NCBI GenBank assembly: GCA_964616465.1 | Contig: CAZTTO010000007.1 | Span: 1 to 64,000, forward strand | Length of the DNA stretch: 64,000 nucleotides | DNA from: JAFLBI01 sp964616465 | Lineage (GTDB): Bacteria; Bacteroidota; Bacteroidia; Chitinophagales; Chitinophagaceae | Reading direction: 5' to 3' | In this document: positions 48,879-57,899 of the stretch, piece by piece | Numbering within the stretch: the stretch's first letter is position 1 | How the letters are laid out: each line of letters starts with the position of its first letter | Translations under genes and position numbers: made by a program | Notes under the pieces: generated by a model | Told to the model about the DNA's origin: nothing | The model's input: the letters and a program-made list of their open reading frames with translations, nothing else | Database searches by the model: none

Positions 48879-49370
48879 ATGGGTATTCGCATATTTATTA
48901 CCGGAGGCACATTCGATAAAGAGTACAATGAATTAAATGGACAATTGTATTTTAAAGATACACACCTGCCTGACCTTTTAAAATTGGGAAGAAGCCGACT
49001 GCAAGTAGATATACGCACCCTTATGATGGTAGATTCTTTGGAAATGACCAATGATGATAGGGAGTTAATTGCTCGTCAGTGCGAATACGCCAAAGAAGAA
49101 CAAGTTGTTATTACACACGGTACCGATACTATGGCCGAAACAGCTGCGGTTATTGCCAATAAAAAGCTTGCTAAAACCATAGTTCTTACAGGAGCCATGA
49201 TTCCCATTGCATTTGGTAGCTCCGATGGATTATTCAATTTAGGATCTGCATTAGCCTTTGTGCAATCGTTGCCCCACGGCGTTTACGTTGCAATGAATGG
49301 ACGCTATTTTCACTGGAATAACGTGCGCAAAAACCGACAAACAGGCGCTTTCGAAGAAATCAATAAATAA
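48879..49370 (+). CDS. Single-domain type I asparaginase-like protein
   Basis: 163 residues from the ATG at 48879 (MGIRIFITGG); an upstream start at 48855 is possible but less natural. It corresponds to the N-terminal domain of bacterial L-asparaginases. Both active-site segments are present: TGGTFDKEY with the nucleophile threonine and THGTDTMAETA with the second Thr/Asp. The whole C-terminal domain (about 150 residues) is missing and the stop follows cleanly, so this is a natural short form, not a fragment. Short forms are common in Bacteroidetes; substrate uncertain. Confidence 0.82.
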   Translation: MGIRIFITGGTFDKEYNELNGQLYFKDTHLPDLLKLGRSRLQVDIRTLMMVDSLEMTNDDRELIARQCEYAKEEQVVITHGTDTMAETAAVIANKKLAKTIVLTGAMIPIAFGSSDGLFNLGSALAFVQSLPHGVYVAMNGRYFHWNNVRKNRQTGAFEEINK

Positions 49371-49373
49371 AAC

Positions 49374-50429
49374 CTACCACTTCAAGAGTGCACTGGCCCA
49401 AGTAAAGCCACTTCCAAAAGCAGCCAAACAAACCAAGTCGCCTTCTTTTATTTTGCCAGCTTCCCAAGCTTCACATAGTGCAATAGGCACTGAAGCAGCT
49501 GTGGTATTGCCATACTTTTGAATATTATTATACACCTGCTCATCGCTGAGTCCCATTTTTTGCTGAACAAATTGAGAAATACGTAGGTTGGCCTGGTGTG
49601 GAATGAGCATATTTATGTCAGATGGCTTGTATCCATTTGCTTGCAGGGCTTCCATAATTACTTCAGGAAACTTCACTACGGCTTTTTTGAACACAGAAGG
49701 ACCATCCATAAAAGGAAAGTTTTGAGCCGAATCAATCATATTGTGACTCATAAACATTTGTCCAATTTCAGCATCATCAAAACTGGCGTAGTTTTGCTCA
49801 CCCCAATAATTAGCGTGCGTACCCGGATTGTACATAGCTAATATTTCAGCAGCTTCACCATCGCTGTGCAAATGAGTACTGAGGATACCGCTGTTTTCAT
49901 TTTCTGTAGGTTGAAGCACCACCGCTCCAGCGCCATCACCAAAAATGACACTCACATTTCTTCCTCTTGTGCTAAAATCAAGACCGAATGAATGTTTTTC
50001 ACTACCAATTACGAGAATGTTTTTATACATACCCGAACGAATGAACTGATCGGCTACACTCAACGCATATACAAATCCACTACACTGGTTGCGTACATCT
50101 AAGGCACCAATTTCCTTCATCTTCATAGCACGCTGTACGAGCACGCCGCATCCTGGAAAATAATAGTCGGGGCTAAGTGTTGCAAATACTATGAAATCTA
50201 TATCCTGTGCAGTTGTACCTGCTCTTTCAATAGCAATTTTTGCTGCTTCTATTGCCATCGTAGTTGTTGTTTCCTGTGTACGATGCGCATATCTTCTTTC
50301 TTTGATACCCGTTCTCTCCTGAATCCATTCATCACTGGTATCCATATACTTTGTGAGATCTTGGTTGGTCACCACTCGTTCGGGAACGTACATACCAATT
50401 CCCGCAATTTTACTTTTTGGCATATGCAA
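49374..50429 (-). CDS. fabH: Beta-ketoacyl-ACP synthase III
   Basis: 351 residues (or 349 from the Met at 50423). It condenses an acyl-CoA with malonyl-ACP to start fatty acid synthesis. The catalytic triad is intact: Cys in RNQCSGF near residue 116, His in LIPHQANLRI near 275 and Asn in YGNTTAAS near 305. Bacteroidetes often carry several FabH paralogs, so this could be a side-pathway or branched-chain version. It is convergent with the asparaginase-like gene, three bp apart. Confidence 0.9.
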   Translation of the reverse strand: MHMPKSKIAGIGMYVPERVVTNQDLTKYMDTSDEWIQERTGIKERRYAHRTQETTTTMAIEAAKIAIERAGTTAQDIDFIVFATLSPDYYFPGCGVLVQRAMKMKEIGALDVRNQCSGFVYALSVADQFIRSGMYKNILVIGSEKHSFGLDFSTRGRNVSVIFGDGAGAVVLQPTENENSGILSTHLHSDGEAAEILAMYNPGTHANYWGEQNYASFDDAEIGQMFMSHNMIDSAQNFPFMDGPSVFKKAVVKFPEVIMEALQANGYKPSDINMLIPHQANLRISQFVQQKMGLSDEQVYNNIQKYGNTTAASVPIALCEAWEAGKIKEGDLVCLAAFGSGFTWASALLKW

Positions 50430-50504
50430 TCAGCAGTTTAAGGGCGGCAAAATAAGTAAAATTCAGCATTGCACGGCAGGTGACGGCTACGGCGGAAGGT
50501 AGAA

Positions 50505-51503
50505 CTAGAGCGGACTCACGCTATAAATGCGCTCAAGGAAGGAAGCAGTTGCCTGAAAAACACCCCCTACATCGTTGGATTTCAATGGGGTAGCTATCAC
50601 ATGGTTGCCAGTATTAGGCATGGGCAAATCTTGCTTCAAATTTTCGGGTGTACCCAGCTCTTTAAACATGGTACGCATTGCGCTCACCTTCACAACAGGA
50701 TCTTGGTTGGCTTCGTCCTTATAGTAATACATCAGCAAAGTGGGTTGCTTCACCTTAGCAAAAGTTTCCGTCAGCATGCTTCTTTCAACCAATTCCTGCA
50801 CCGCAACAGCCCCTTCAATTCTATACGGAGCATCCCAATAACGCCTGTACAAAGCAGTGGTATCCGATGGCACAATGTACTTTCCCCCAATGACCAACCT
50901 AGCAATTTGCAAGCCCCATGGATTATTCAATAACCAAGCATTTGGATCGTTAATTGCTATGTTGGGTGAATATAAAATAAGTCCAGCCACTTCATCCTGA
51001 AATGTTGCAGCCAGTTTCAAAGAAACCGTTCCGCCGGTTGAAGTGCTCATCAAAATCACTTTTTTACCCAGCTTTTTACCAACGGCCAAAGCATATTTTG
51101 CACCTTGCCAATATTTTTCAGCAGTTAATCCAATTAAAGCCTCCGAGGTATCCAGGCCATGTTCATCATTTCTCGCCAGGTAGAGGTTCCACCCATAACG
51201 CTTGGCAATACTGCGATGAACAGAATCACCTTCGTGGTGCGAAGCGGTAAATCCGGGTATATACACCAGCGCATATTCAGTTACTGTGCGAAGGGAATCG
51301 TTCGCCCAAATAATTTGAGCAGCATTTTCTGGTTTTAGTTGGAAGGCTGCTTCGCGATTGGCAACTGCAGCTTCAAGCGCAGCCGATTGATCGGGAAGTT
51401 CTGGCCAACTGGTATCAAAAACTGGCTTTTCGGCTTGAGGCCCCAAGAAAATAAGGGCAAGCAGAGCGACTACTATGGCTGCAATTTTGTAAAAGCGGGT
51501 CAT
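50505..51503 (-). CDS. Exported alpha/beta hydrolase
   Basis: 332 residues with an N-terminal hydrophobic signal or anchor (about 5-22). The alpha/beta-hydrolase fold is indicated by VYIPGFTASHHEGD (oxyanion region), a nucleophile elbow MSTSTGGT in place of the usual GxSxG, and a C-terminal GNHV supplying the catalytic His. Substrate unknown, likely an ester or peptide in the periplasm. The gene is 75 bp upstream of fabH on the same strand. Confidence 0.78.
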   Translation of the reverse strand: MTRFYKIAAIVVALLALIFLGPQAEKPVFDTSWPELPDQSAALEAAVANREAAFQLKPENAAQIIWANDSLRTVTEYALVYIPGFTASHHEGDSVHRSIAKRYGWNLYLARNDEHGLDTSEALIGLTAEKYWQGAKYALAVGKKLGKKVILMSTSTGGTVSLKLAATFQDEVAGLILYSPNIAINDPNAWLLNNPWGLQIARLVIGGKYIVPSDTTALYRRYWDAPYRIEGAVAVQELVERSMLTETFAKVKQPTLLMYYYKDEANQDPVVKVSAMRTMFKELGTPENLKQDLPMPNTGNHVIATPLKSNDVGGVFQATASFLERIYSVSPL

Positions 51504-51610
51504 ACCGTTTATTTGTGCAGCAAATTAAGCAAATCTGTTCAGCGGATTGAATTTTCCAAAATCGACTTCAAATGCCATTCCGTTCAATACCTTTGCAAAA
51601 ACTCGGAAAT

Positions 51611-51955
51611 ATGTCAGATTTAGTACAGGAATTCAACGATTACCGCACGCGGATGAACGAAGTAATTTTAAGCAAGAATAATTTGGTGATGAAGCGCTTG
51701 TGGAACCTCGATACCAATACCTATGATGAAGGGGCTTTGGATACTAAAACCAAGGAAATGTTGGGCTTGGTAGCAAGCATGGTGCTGCGCTGCGACGATT
51801 GTATCAAGTACCACCTAGGAAAATGCTACGAATTGGGAGTTACCACCGAGCAAGTGTATGAAATTTTTGCAGTGGCAAATATTGTGGGTGGAACCATTGT
51901 TATTCCGCATACAAGAAGAGGCGCAGAATATTGGGAAGCTTTACAAAGTAAATAA
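51611..51955 (+). CDS. Carboxymuconolactone decarboxylase-family (AhpD-like) protein
   Basis: 114 residues from the ATG at 51611 (MSDLVQEFND); upstream in-frame codons to 51572 give an unlikely extension. The core motif RCDDCIKYH is the CxxC...H site of AhpD-like proteins, which act as thiol-based peroxide-reducing or alkylhydroperoxidase components. Size and helical content fit. It precedes the 2-oxoacid oxidoreductase gene by 80 bp and may be cotranscribed. Confidence 0.86.
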   Translation: MSDLVQEFNDYRTRMNEVILSKNNLVMKRLWNLDTNTYDEGALDTKTKEMLGLVASMVLRCDDCIKYHLGKCYELGVTTEQVYEIFAVANIVGGTIVIPHTRRGAEYWEALQSK

Positions 51956-52035
51956 TAGGGGCCTAAACAGATGTGGCCGCTCTTGTGTTATGATTATAAA
52001 ATAGATCGAAGATTCTTCTGAGAGATTAGAACAAT

Positions 52036-53067
52036 ATGGAAACAACAACTACAACACCAATTTTAACCCCCAAAGATTTTGCTACCGACCAAGAGGTTCG
52101 CTGGTGCCCGGGCTGCGGCGACTACTCAATTTTGGCCCAAGTGCAAAAAGTGATGCCAACATTAGGGGTTCCAAGAGAAAATATTGTAATTATCAGTGGA
52201 ATTGGCTGCAGCAGTAGGTTTCCATATTACATGAATACGTTTGGTATGCACTCCATTCATGGTAGGGCAACTGCCATTGCTAGTGGATTGAAAGCAGCGC
52301 GACCTGAATTAAGTGTTTGGATTGTTACAGGAGATGGTGATGGGTTGAGTATTGGTGGAAATCATACCATTCATCTTTTGAGAAGGAATTTTGATGTGAA
52401 CATTATGTTGTTCAACAACCAAATTTATGGGCTCACAAAAGGACAATACTCACCTACTTCAGAAACGCATAAAATAACCAAGAGTACTCCTTTTGGAAGT
52501 TTGGATCATCCTTTTAATCCACTTGCGCTTGCAATGGGTGCAGATGCAAGTTTTATTGGTAGGACAATGGACAGAGATCCAAAGCATTTGCAATACATGT
52601 TAATAAGAGCCAATCAGCATAAAGGATCTTCTTTCTTAGAAATTTATCAGAATTGCAACATCTTCAATGATGGTGCTTTTGAAGTGTTTACAGAGAAGAG
52701 TTCTAAAGCAGATGAAACGTTGTTTTTAGAACATGGAAAGCCCTTGTTATTTGGTGGTACTGTGCAGAAAGGTATTCGTCTGGATGGATTCCGTCCACAG
52801 GTTGTAACCATTGGCGAAGGCTATAGTGCAGACGATTGTTGGGTGCATGATGAACACGATTTTTACAAGGCACAGATTTTAACCCGCATGTTTGATGATC
52901 CAACATTGGAGCATCATTTACCTAGACCGTTTGGTGTGTTCTTCCAAACCGAAAGACCTTGTTATGAGGATATGATGCAGTTGCAGTTAGATGATGTAAT
53001 TGCTGCAAAAGGAAAAGGCAACCTCAATCAGTTGTTGAGGGGCAAAGAAGTGTGGGAGATTCTTTAA
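52036..53067 (+). CDS. 2-oxoacid:ferredoxin oxidoreductase, beta subunit
   Basis: 343 residues. The thiamine diphosphate-binding subunit of an oxidoreductase that couples oxidative decarboxylation of 2-oxoacids (probably 2-oxoglutarate) to ferredoxin. RWCPGCGDYSI carries the expected cysteines and GDGDGLSIGGNHTIH is the thiamine/Mg2+ motif. NQIYGLTKGQYSPTS is typical of KorB-like subunits. The gamma/alpha subunit usually next door is absent on both sides in this window. A terminator follows at 53096. Confidence 0.9.
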   Translation: METTTTTPILTPKDFATDQEVRWCPGCGDYSILAQVQKVMPTLGVPRENIVIISGIGCSSRFPYYMNTFGMHSIHGRATAIASGLKAARPELSVWIVTGDGDGLSIGGNHTIHLLRRNFDVNIMLFNNQIYGLTKGQYSPTSETHKITKSTPFGSLDHPFNPLALAMGADASFIGRTMDRDPKHLQYMLIRANQHKGSSFLEIYQNCNIFNDGAFEVFTEKSSKADETLFLEHGKPLLFGGTVQKGIRLDGFRPQVVTIGEGYSADDCWVHDEHDFYKAQILTRMFDDPTLEHHLPRPFGVFFQTERPCYEDMMQLQLDDVIAAKGKGNLNQLLRGKEVWEIL

Positions 53068-53095
53068 TACTTTTCTCATTTGGATAGAAACCGAA

Positions 53096-53128
53096 AGTGC
53101 TTCGAATAAACCCGAAGCACTATTTTAT
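53096..53128 (+). terminator. Rho-independent terminator after the oxidoreductase gene
   Basis: Stem AGTGCTTCG/CGAAGCACT with an eight-base loop, followed by ATTTTATT. Confidence 0.87.
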
Positions 53129-53337
53129 TGGATGACTAGTATCACAACATTAAAGTGGATCTTTTGCTATGATAGCATAGATCTCAACAAACTTTAAATC
53201 ATTTGTACCTACACATTAATAATACAACAAAGTAAAATTACATTGACTCTGAAAGGGTCGAACATAAAAGACCTCTCCATAGTGATGCCATGTCTATAAT
53301 TTTTTTAAGAACGTAAGCTTAGAATGCCCAGCACCTA

Positions 53338-55593
53338 CTAACCCTCTTCCGCTTTTAATGAAAGTGCTTGGCGTAAAATGATTTCAAAATTGGGATCATT
53401 TGGAAATGGCAAAGCAGCATTCACCAATTTACCAGCAGGATCAATTAGTATGAACCTCGGAATGCTTTGTACCCCATAGCTAGCATTAAAGCCTTGCCAA
53501 TCGCTGGCACGCCAATGCAACACATCGGAATACATATTTTTTTGATAATTCTGCCAAGCCATCCTGTCTTCATCAACGCTCAATGCTAAAAATACAATTT
53601 GGTCATTCTTGTACTTATAGGATATGTTTTCAAAAATAGGCGACTGCTGTTTACATGGACCGCACCATGTTGCCCACACATCAATTACAACATACTTTCC
53701 CTTTAAAGACGCCAAACTAGTTGTATCACCCGATTTGGTATGTGCCGTAAATACAGGTGCTACTTGACCGCGACGAAGCCTATTAATAACACGAATTTTA
53801 TTCACCAAGGCTCCTACCATATGCGTATCACTTATAGCAAATGCATCTATCATTGCACTTTCTCTACTTACGCTATCTCGCGCCTGTTGTATTTTCTTAT
53901 CTAAAAAATCATACAATAACCGATCACGCATTTTACCAGATGGTTGTTCCAACAGTGCGGTTCTATAAATACTGTCTTTATTTTGTGTAGGCAATGCATC
54001 TTTAATAAGCCAATTATACACATAATCGTGGTACACTTGCCAACCTGCCAAAGTAGAATCGAATAGCTGTACCTGATCGAACATTGGTTGAAGCAATTTC
54101 ATTGCCCGCACCATAGCAGAGTCTTTTATTGATACCTGTTTTTTATTCGGATACTCAAACACCGCCATTGAAATGTATTCAGCAGCAATCAACTTCTGCT
54201 GAATAGCCTGCATATTACTGCTTAAACCCAAACCATCTGCTGTTCTAAATTGCAATGGAGTTTTATTCTTCTTTTCCCACTCTTTAAACAATTCTTTGTA
54301 AAAAGATTCAGGCGATGCTAGTTCCTGTGAATTATCCAATTGAAAGCGCAACAAACTCCACGAACGATTTTGCTGGGTTAAATACTGATTTGTAGCAATG
54401 GCATTTCCACGCAACTTCACCTTTTGCAATCCAGGTTTATTACCAATTGTCCAATTCAAGAACAAACTATCTCCTTTTCCGGCATATACTTGAGTAGCAA
54501 ATTTCAATCCAGCCCTTACCACCAATTGTTCTGCTCCACCCATAAGAGCCACTTTCGCGTAAAAACTTCCATCTGGTTCAATGGGAACTTTTTTGAGAGA
54601 AAACTCTAATGGAAGTGTAAAAATTTCTACACTATCAGGCAAATCTTTCCCATCTATTTTTCCTGCAATCACCGTACCATCTTCCACTAAAGGCAATTGA
54701 GCAGGCTTTTGAATCCACCAGGTTAATAAGGCTATTCCAGCCATGCTTAAAACAACCGAAGCCAATCTTGCACGATTGTTAAAAATAGCTTTTAAGCGAA
54801 GTCGGTAATCGTATAAATAAAAAGCAAAAGGAATTAGCAAGAGCCAAATTAAACCCTGACTTTCAGCAGGCAGCAACCAGAATCCAACCTCACTACCCGA
54901 CGGATACGCAGCCGTATAAGAAGGCAAAGCATAAGGCCATGTGCTCGATAAAATCCAGTTATTTTGTGAAACAATGTTCATTACAATCATGGCAATAACC
55001 CCAATTACAACTGGCCAAATGGTATTGCGAATAAGGGTAGCAAGGGCAATTTGAACAATCAAAATACCAAAACCAGACAACCACAATCTAACAAAGAGTT
55101 GCCCTAAAAAGCCAAAAGGAATAGCATACGATGCGGACTCACCAGGATCGTTTATAAAAGCACTTATGCCAAAAAAAATGAGCGAGAAAATCATATTTAA
55201 CAACACAATTGCCGCAGACAGCAAAATACCCATGCTAAACTTTACACTCCAAAATGAAAAACGACTCACAGGTTGAGTTTCAACAAGCTTCCAGGTATCA
55301 GATTTGTGCTCAATTGCAATTAACCTTGTCATTAACAAGATCAAGCCAAGTGGATAGAAAAACGAACCAAAAGCAGGAACACTACTAATGAACTCCTCTT
55401 CAAAGTAAGAATACTCCAATTGCTCTGTCTGCACGGGTAGGTCAATCATTTTTGCTATCAACGACACCACAAAGTATAAAACCGGAAAAGCCAATCCTAC
55501 CACAAAAATCAACAACCCAATTCTACTACCCTTCAACTTTAATTGCTCTGCTTTCCAAGCAGCCACCCATCCATATAATAAAGATTCTTTCAT
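53338..55593 (-). CDS. ABC-2 type permease fused to a thioredoxin-like (TlpA) domain
   Basis: 751 residues. Residues 1-290 form an ABC-2 permease: six or seven membrane helices including a YFYPLGLILL-type segment. A further helix at about 278-297 leads into an extracytoplasmic part. That part has a DUF4369-like beta domain (about 305-400), a helical stretch, and a C-terminal TlpA/AhpC-like domain (about 610-751) with redox motif WATWCGPCKQQ. DUF4369 plus thioredoxin is normally a separate secreted protein, so this is an unusual fusion. The start is five bases from the ABC ATPase stop, so ATPase and permease form one transporter. Confidence 0.82.
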   Translation of the reverse strand: MKESLLYGWVAAWKAEQLKLKGSRIGLLIFVVGLAFPVLYFVVSLIAKMIDLPVQTEQLEYSYFEEEFISSVPAFGSFFYPLGLILLMTRLIAIEHKSDTWKLVETQPVSRFSFWSVKFSMGILLSAAIVLLNMIFSLIFFGISAFINDPGESASYAIPFGFLGQLFVRLWLSGFGILIVQIALATLIRNTIWPVVIGVIAMIVMNIVSQNNWILSSTWPYALPSYTAAYPSGSEVGFWLLPAESQGLIWLLLIPFAFYLYDYRLRLKAIFNNRARLASVVLSMAGIALLTWWIQKPAQLPLVEDGTVIAGKIDGKDLPDSVEIFTLPLEFSLKKVPIEPDGSFYAKVALMGGAEQLVVRAGLKFATQVYAGKGDSLFLNWTIGNKPGLQKVKLRGNAIATNQYLTQQNRSWSLLRFQLDNSQELASPESFYKELFKEWEKKNKTPLQFRTADGLGLSSNMQAIQQKLIAAEYISMAVFEYPNKKQVSIKDSAMVRAMKLLQPMFDQVQLFDSTLAGWQVYHDYVYNWLIKDALPTQNKDSIYRTALLEQPSGKMRDRLLYDFLDKKIQQARDSVSRESAMIDAFAISDTHMVGALVNKIRVINRLRRGQVAPVFTAHTKSGDTTSLASLKGKYVVIDVWATWCGPCKQQSPIFENISYKYKNDQIVFLALSVDEDRMAWQNYQKNMYSDVLHWRASDWQGFNASYGVQSIPRFILIDPAGKLVNAALPFPNDPNFEIILRQALSLKAEEG

Positions 55594-55598
55594 GCTAG

Positions 55599-56516
55599 TT
55601 AGTTTTTAGTAATTGTCATGAACCACTCTTCCAACCCATCCTTCATTTGAAGTTGATGCACAGGTGCACCTGCATTGACCAACATACGATTGATAGCAAC
55701 AGCATCTTCTTTTCCTGCAACAGTTACTTGCAATAAATCGGACTGTATGCATGCCACTTTGGGATAAGCTTCTTGCAAAACAGGTAACCATTGAGCAGCA
55801 TCTTGAATACCAATATCAATCTGCCGCTCATGAGCAGCAGTACTTGCTAATTCAGAGATACTACCTTGAAAACGCATGGTTCCTTTATGAATTATGCCGA
55901 TATGCGTACACATTTTTTCAACCTCATTCAACAAGTGACTAGAAATAAAAATGGTAATTCCTTTATGTTTATTCAGATCTACCAGCATCTCACGAATTTC
56001 AACCATTCCACCTGGATCTAATCCATTCACAGGTTCATCCAACAATAGCAATTCAGGCTCAGAAATCAGGGCCATGGCAATAGCCAATCGCTGTTTCATA
56101 CCCAGTGAATAAAGTTTTGCTTTTTTATGCTGCGCATCTTTCAATCCAACCCAATTTAAAGCATCTTTTGCCCTTGCTTCTGGCAATTGCTTCAATCTGG
56201 CAACCAATCGTAAATTATCTAATCCACTCAGGTGCAGATACAAAGAAGGCGTTTCTATTAGCGATCCAACTTTATGAAAAAGTGTAGGCAATTGTTCTTG
56301 AAGTGGTTTATTGAAGAATCGAATATGCTCTCCTTTATCGGGTAATAAGCCTGTTAGCAAGCGCATGGTAGTAGTTTTACCAGCCCCATTAGGACCTAAA
56401 AAACCGTAAATAGCACCTTCGGGTACAGCAATATTTACTTGCTGCAATACGGGTTGTCCAGTTGAAAACTTTTAGCTAAGTTGATGTGTTTCGAGAATGG
56501 ATGACATAGATGACAT
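55599..56516 (-). CDS. ABC transporter ATPase with in-frame stop codon near the 5' end
   Basis: The open part starts at a TTG at 56447 and gives 282 residues: Walker A GPNGAGKTT, signature SLGMKQRL, Walker B LLLLDEP, H-loop ISSHLL. Reading on upstream in the same frame from an ATG at 56516 gives MSSMSSILETHQLS, then TAA (56472-56474), then KFSTGQPVLQQ and the rest. A normal ABC protein has LSY at that point, so the TAA most likely replaces the A-loop tyrosine that stacks on ATP. Expression needs readthrough or re-initiation at TTG. It is upstream of the permease fusion by five bp. Confidence 0.8.
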
Positions 56517-56582
56517 TATAATTCAATTTTAGTAGTAATAGCGGTAAACAGATTTTAAAATGAAACAGATAAAAAACAAATA
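56059..56582. repeat. 524-bp direct repeat, copy A
   Basis: Identical, reading base by base by eye, to 60492-61015 with a constant offset of 4433. It covers the first half of the ABC ATPase gene, its stop codon at 56472-56474 and about 66 bp of upstream sequence. Similarity continues to 56004 with five differences in 55 bp. The right end is at the centre of a palindrome at 56575-56589. Confidence 0.92.
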
Positions 56583-56589
56583 ATTTGTT
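56575..56589. repeat. 15-bp perfect palindrome at repeat boundary
   Basis: AACAAAT-A-ATTTGTT. Its central A (56582) is the last base of the direct repeat. The equivalent place in copy B reads AACAA-ATATTA-TTGTT, a looser dyad. Confidence 0.6.
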
Positions 56590-56649
56590 AATTAAAAATT
56601 AGAAGGAAATTCCTAATAAACGCATTCGTTAAAGTTTAAAAACCATTAT

Positions 56650-57099
56650 TTAAAACTTAAACCCTATTGAAAATACACCGAAAAAGGGAGTAAGGGAAAA
56701 GTTTCGTACTGTATTCTGAATTAGAGAGGTATTGTTTGTTATAAATGCATTTGTGTTTAAGATATTCCTTAACAAAAGACTAGAATAAAGACGACTATTC
56801 AAATTAACTCTAACTTTTGCATCCCAAAATTGAATTGATTGAGGTTGTACATTAAATGATTTGTTTATAAGGTAATCGTGCTGTAAGTCTAAGAATACTT
56901 TTTTTGAAATTTTTAGCTCAATTGTCATATTGGTTAGAAAATCTTGGCTGCTAAAATTACTTGCTTGTATGCTAGAAATTCGAGCAGTCTGACCATTATA
57001 TACATAGATAAAAGAAGTGGAAACATTCAACCACTTTTTCGAGTTTGTTCGATACTTAACTTCGGCTCTCATATTGTCAAGATCTGTAACTGTCTCCAA
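56650..57099 (-). pseudogene. C-terminal fragment of an outer-membrane beta-barrel receptor
   Basis: 149 residues from a TTG, with an in-frame TAG five codons upstream (57112-57114). Alternating polar/hydrophobic strands (LNVSTSFIYVYNG, KKVFLDLQHDYLIN, SSLLLRNILNT) and the terminal FGVFSIGFKF with last residue Phe mark the end of a TonB-receptor-like or GLPGLI-associated outer-membrane barrel. It lacks plug and most strands. The N-terminal part of such a protein is at 58285-58632 on the same strand, separated by three small genes. Another frame just upstream (about 57076-57220) holds a further 45-residue stretch of possible gene debris. Confidence 0.65.
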
Positions 57100-57277
57100 A
57101 TAGCTAATACCCTAGCATTTGGGTTTTTCATTTTCGCATTCGCTTGGATGTCTATTTCTAAAACCAAAGTATTTAACGAAAATACTATCGTTCCTTTTCT
57201 TTTTCTTTGAGTGAATTATGCATTTACATCTTGCAATTCGTAGCTACTAATTTAACTTTTAAAAAAGTATTCTTTAC

Positions 57278-57316
57278 TAAAAAAAGAAGCTGATAAGATT
57301 TTAAGATCAGCTTCTT
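57278..57316 (-). terminator. Rho-independent terminator (minus strand)
   Basis: Perfect 11-bp stem AAGAAGCTGAT/ATCAGCTTCTT, 11-base loop, and a T run on the minus strand. It lies 17 bp after the stop of the 63-residue protein gene, closing the small-gene transcript before the barrel fragment. Confidence 0.88.
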
Positions 57317-57332
57317 AGAAGTAAGGGGTCAT

Positions 57333-57524
57333 TTAATAATCAGCCAATTTTGATGTTTGATTCATAATTGTTTGAACAATTGTAATCATGGCTGTTAAGT
57401 AAATTATTAATTTAAAGACTTTTGATCCAATTGATACCCCTTCAGTTAGTTTTTTTGTAAAATAATCATATATAATTAACATCATGTAAATAATAGATGC
57501 TGTAATTACTAAATATTCTCTCAT
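57333..57524 (-). CDS. Small membrane protein (63 residues)
   Basis: Two hydrophobic helices (about 5-22 and 37-55) separated by a basic loop YFTKKLTEG. No family recognised. It is the last gene before the strong terminator at 57278-57316 and sits directly after the 57534-57878 gene, nine bp apart. Small two-helix proteins beside peptide-toxin genes are often immunity proteins; here that is only positional inference. Confidence 0.6.
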   Translation of the reverse strand: MREYLVITASIIYMMLIIYDYFTKKLTEGVSIGSKVFKLIIYLTAMITIVQTIMNQTSKLADY

Positions 57525-57533
57525 AAGAAAAGT

Positions 57534-57878
57534 TTAATTCGCGTTTGCAATTATTAGACAATCAGCTAAGTCCCATATTGCTAATGCAAGGAATGCCGGA
57601 CCGACAAATGTTGCAGCAACTCGTGCAACTACTCCAACTATTCCTTGTACAGTTAAATTTCTAAAACCCCAAGTTGCAATCCCAGCTCCTGTTACACCAA
57701 ATGTCAATGCTCCCTGTATACAACCCATAACTTCTCTTGAGGTTAGACCATGTGTCTCAGTAACTATATCATTTTCAATCGAATTGGCAACAACAACCAT
57801 AGTAAAAGTAATGATATTTGCTGGGTCGTCATTTCCAAACTCATTTATCAAGGAATCATATATCCCGTCATGGTGCAA
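57534..57878 (-). CDS. Putative secreted or membrane-active peptide
   Basis: 114 residues from a TTG; the open frame reaches seven codons further upstream without ATG, and an internal Met (MVVVANS) is another candidate start. The N-terminal third is polar (HHDGIYDSLINEFGND). The C-terminal 65 residues are Gly/Ala/Val-rich (GALTFGVTGAGIATWGFR) and end with AIWDLADCLIIANAN, giving one Cys at each end of the hydrophobic region (GCIQG and ADCLI). This resembles bacteriocin-like proteins seen near peptidase-containing exporters, but no Gly-Gly leader is obvious. Function not established. Confidence 0.55.
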   Translation of the reverse strand: MHHDGIYDSLINEFGNDDPANIITFTMVVVANSIENDIVTETHGLTSREVMGCIQGALTFGVTGAGIATWGFRNLTVQGIVGVVARVAATFVGPAFLALAIWDLADCLIIANAN

Positions 57879-57899
57879 TAAATTTATACTAGAATACTA

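Noticed and set aside
53129..53337. Possible regulatory palindrome CTATG-ATAG-CATAG in the gap before the permease fusion gene
   Set aside because: Only a 5-bp dyad in AT-rich DNA, located at the 3' ends of two convergent genes, so a regulatory role is not supported; nothing else seen in this gap.
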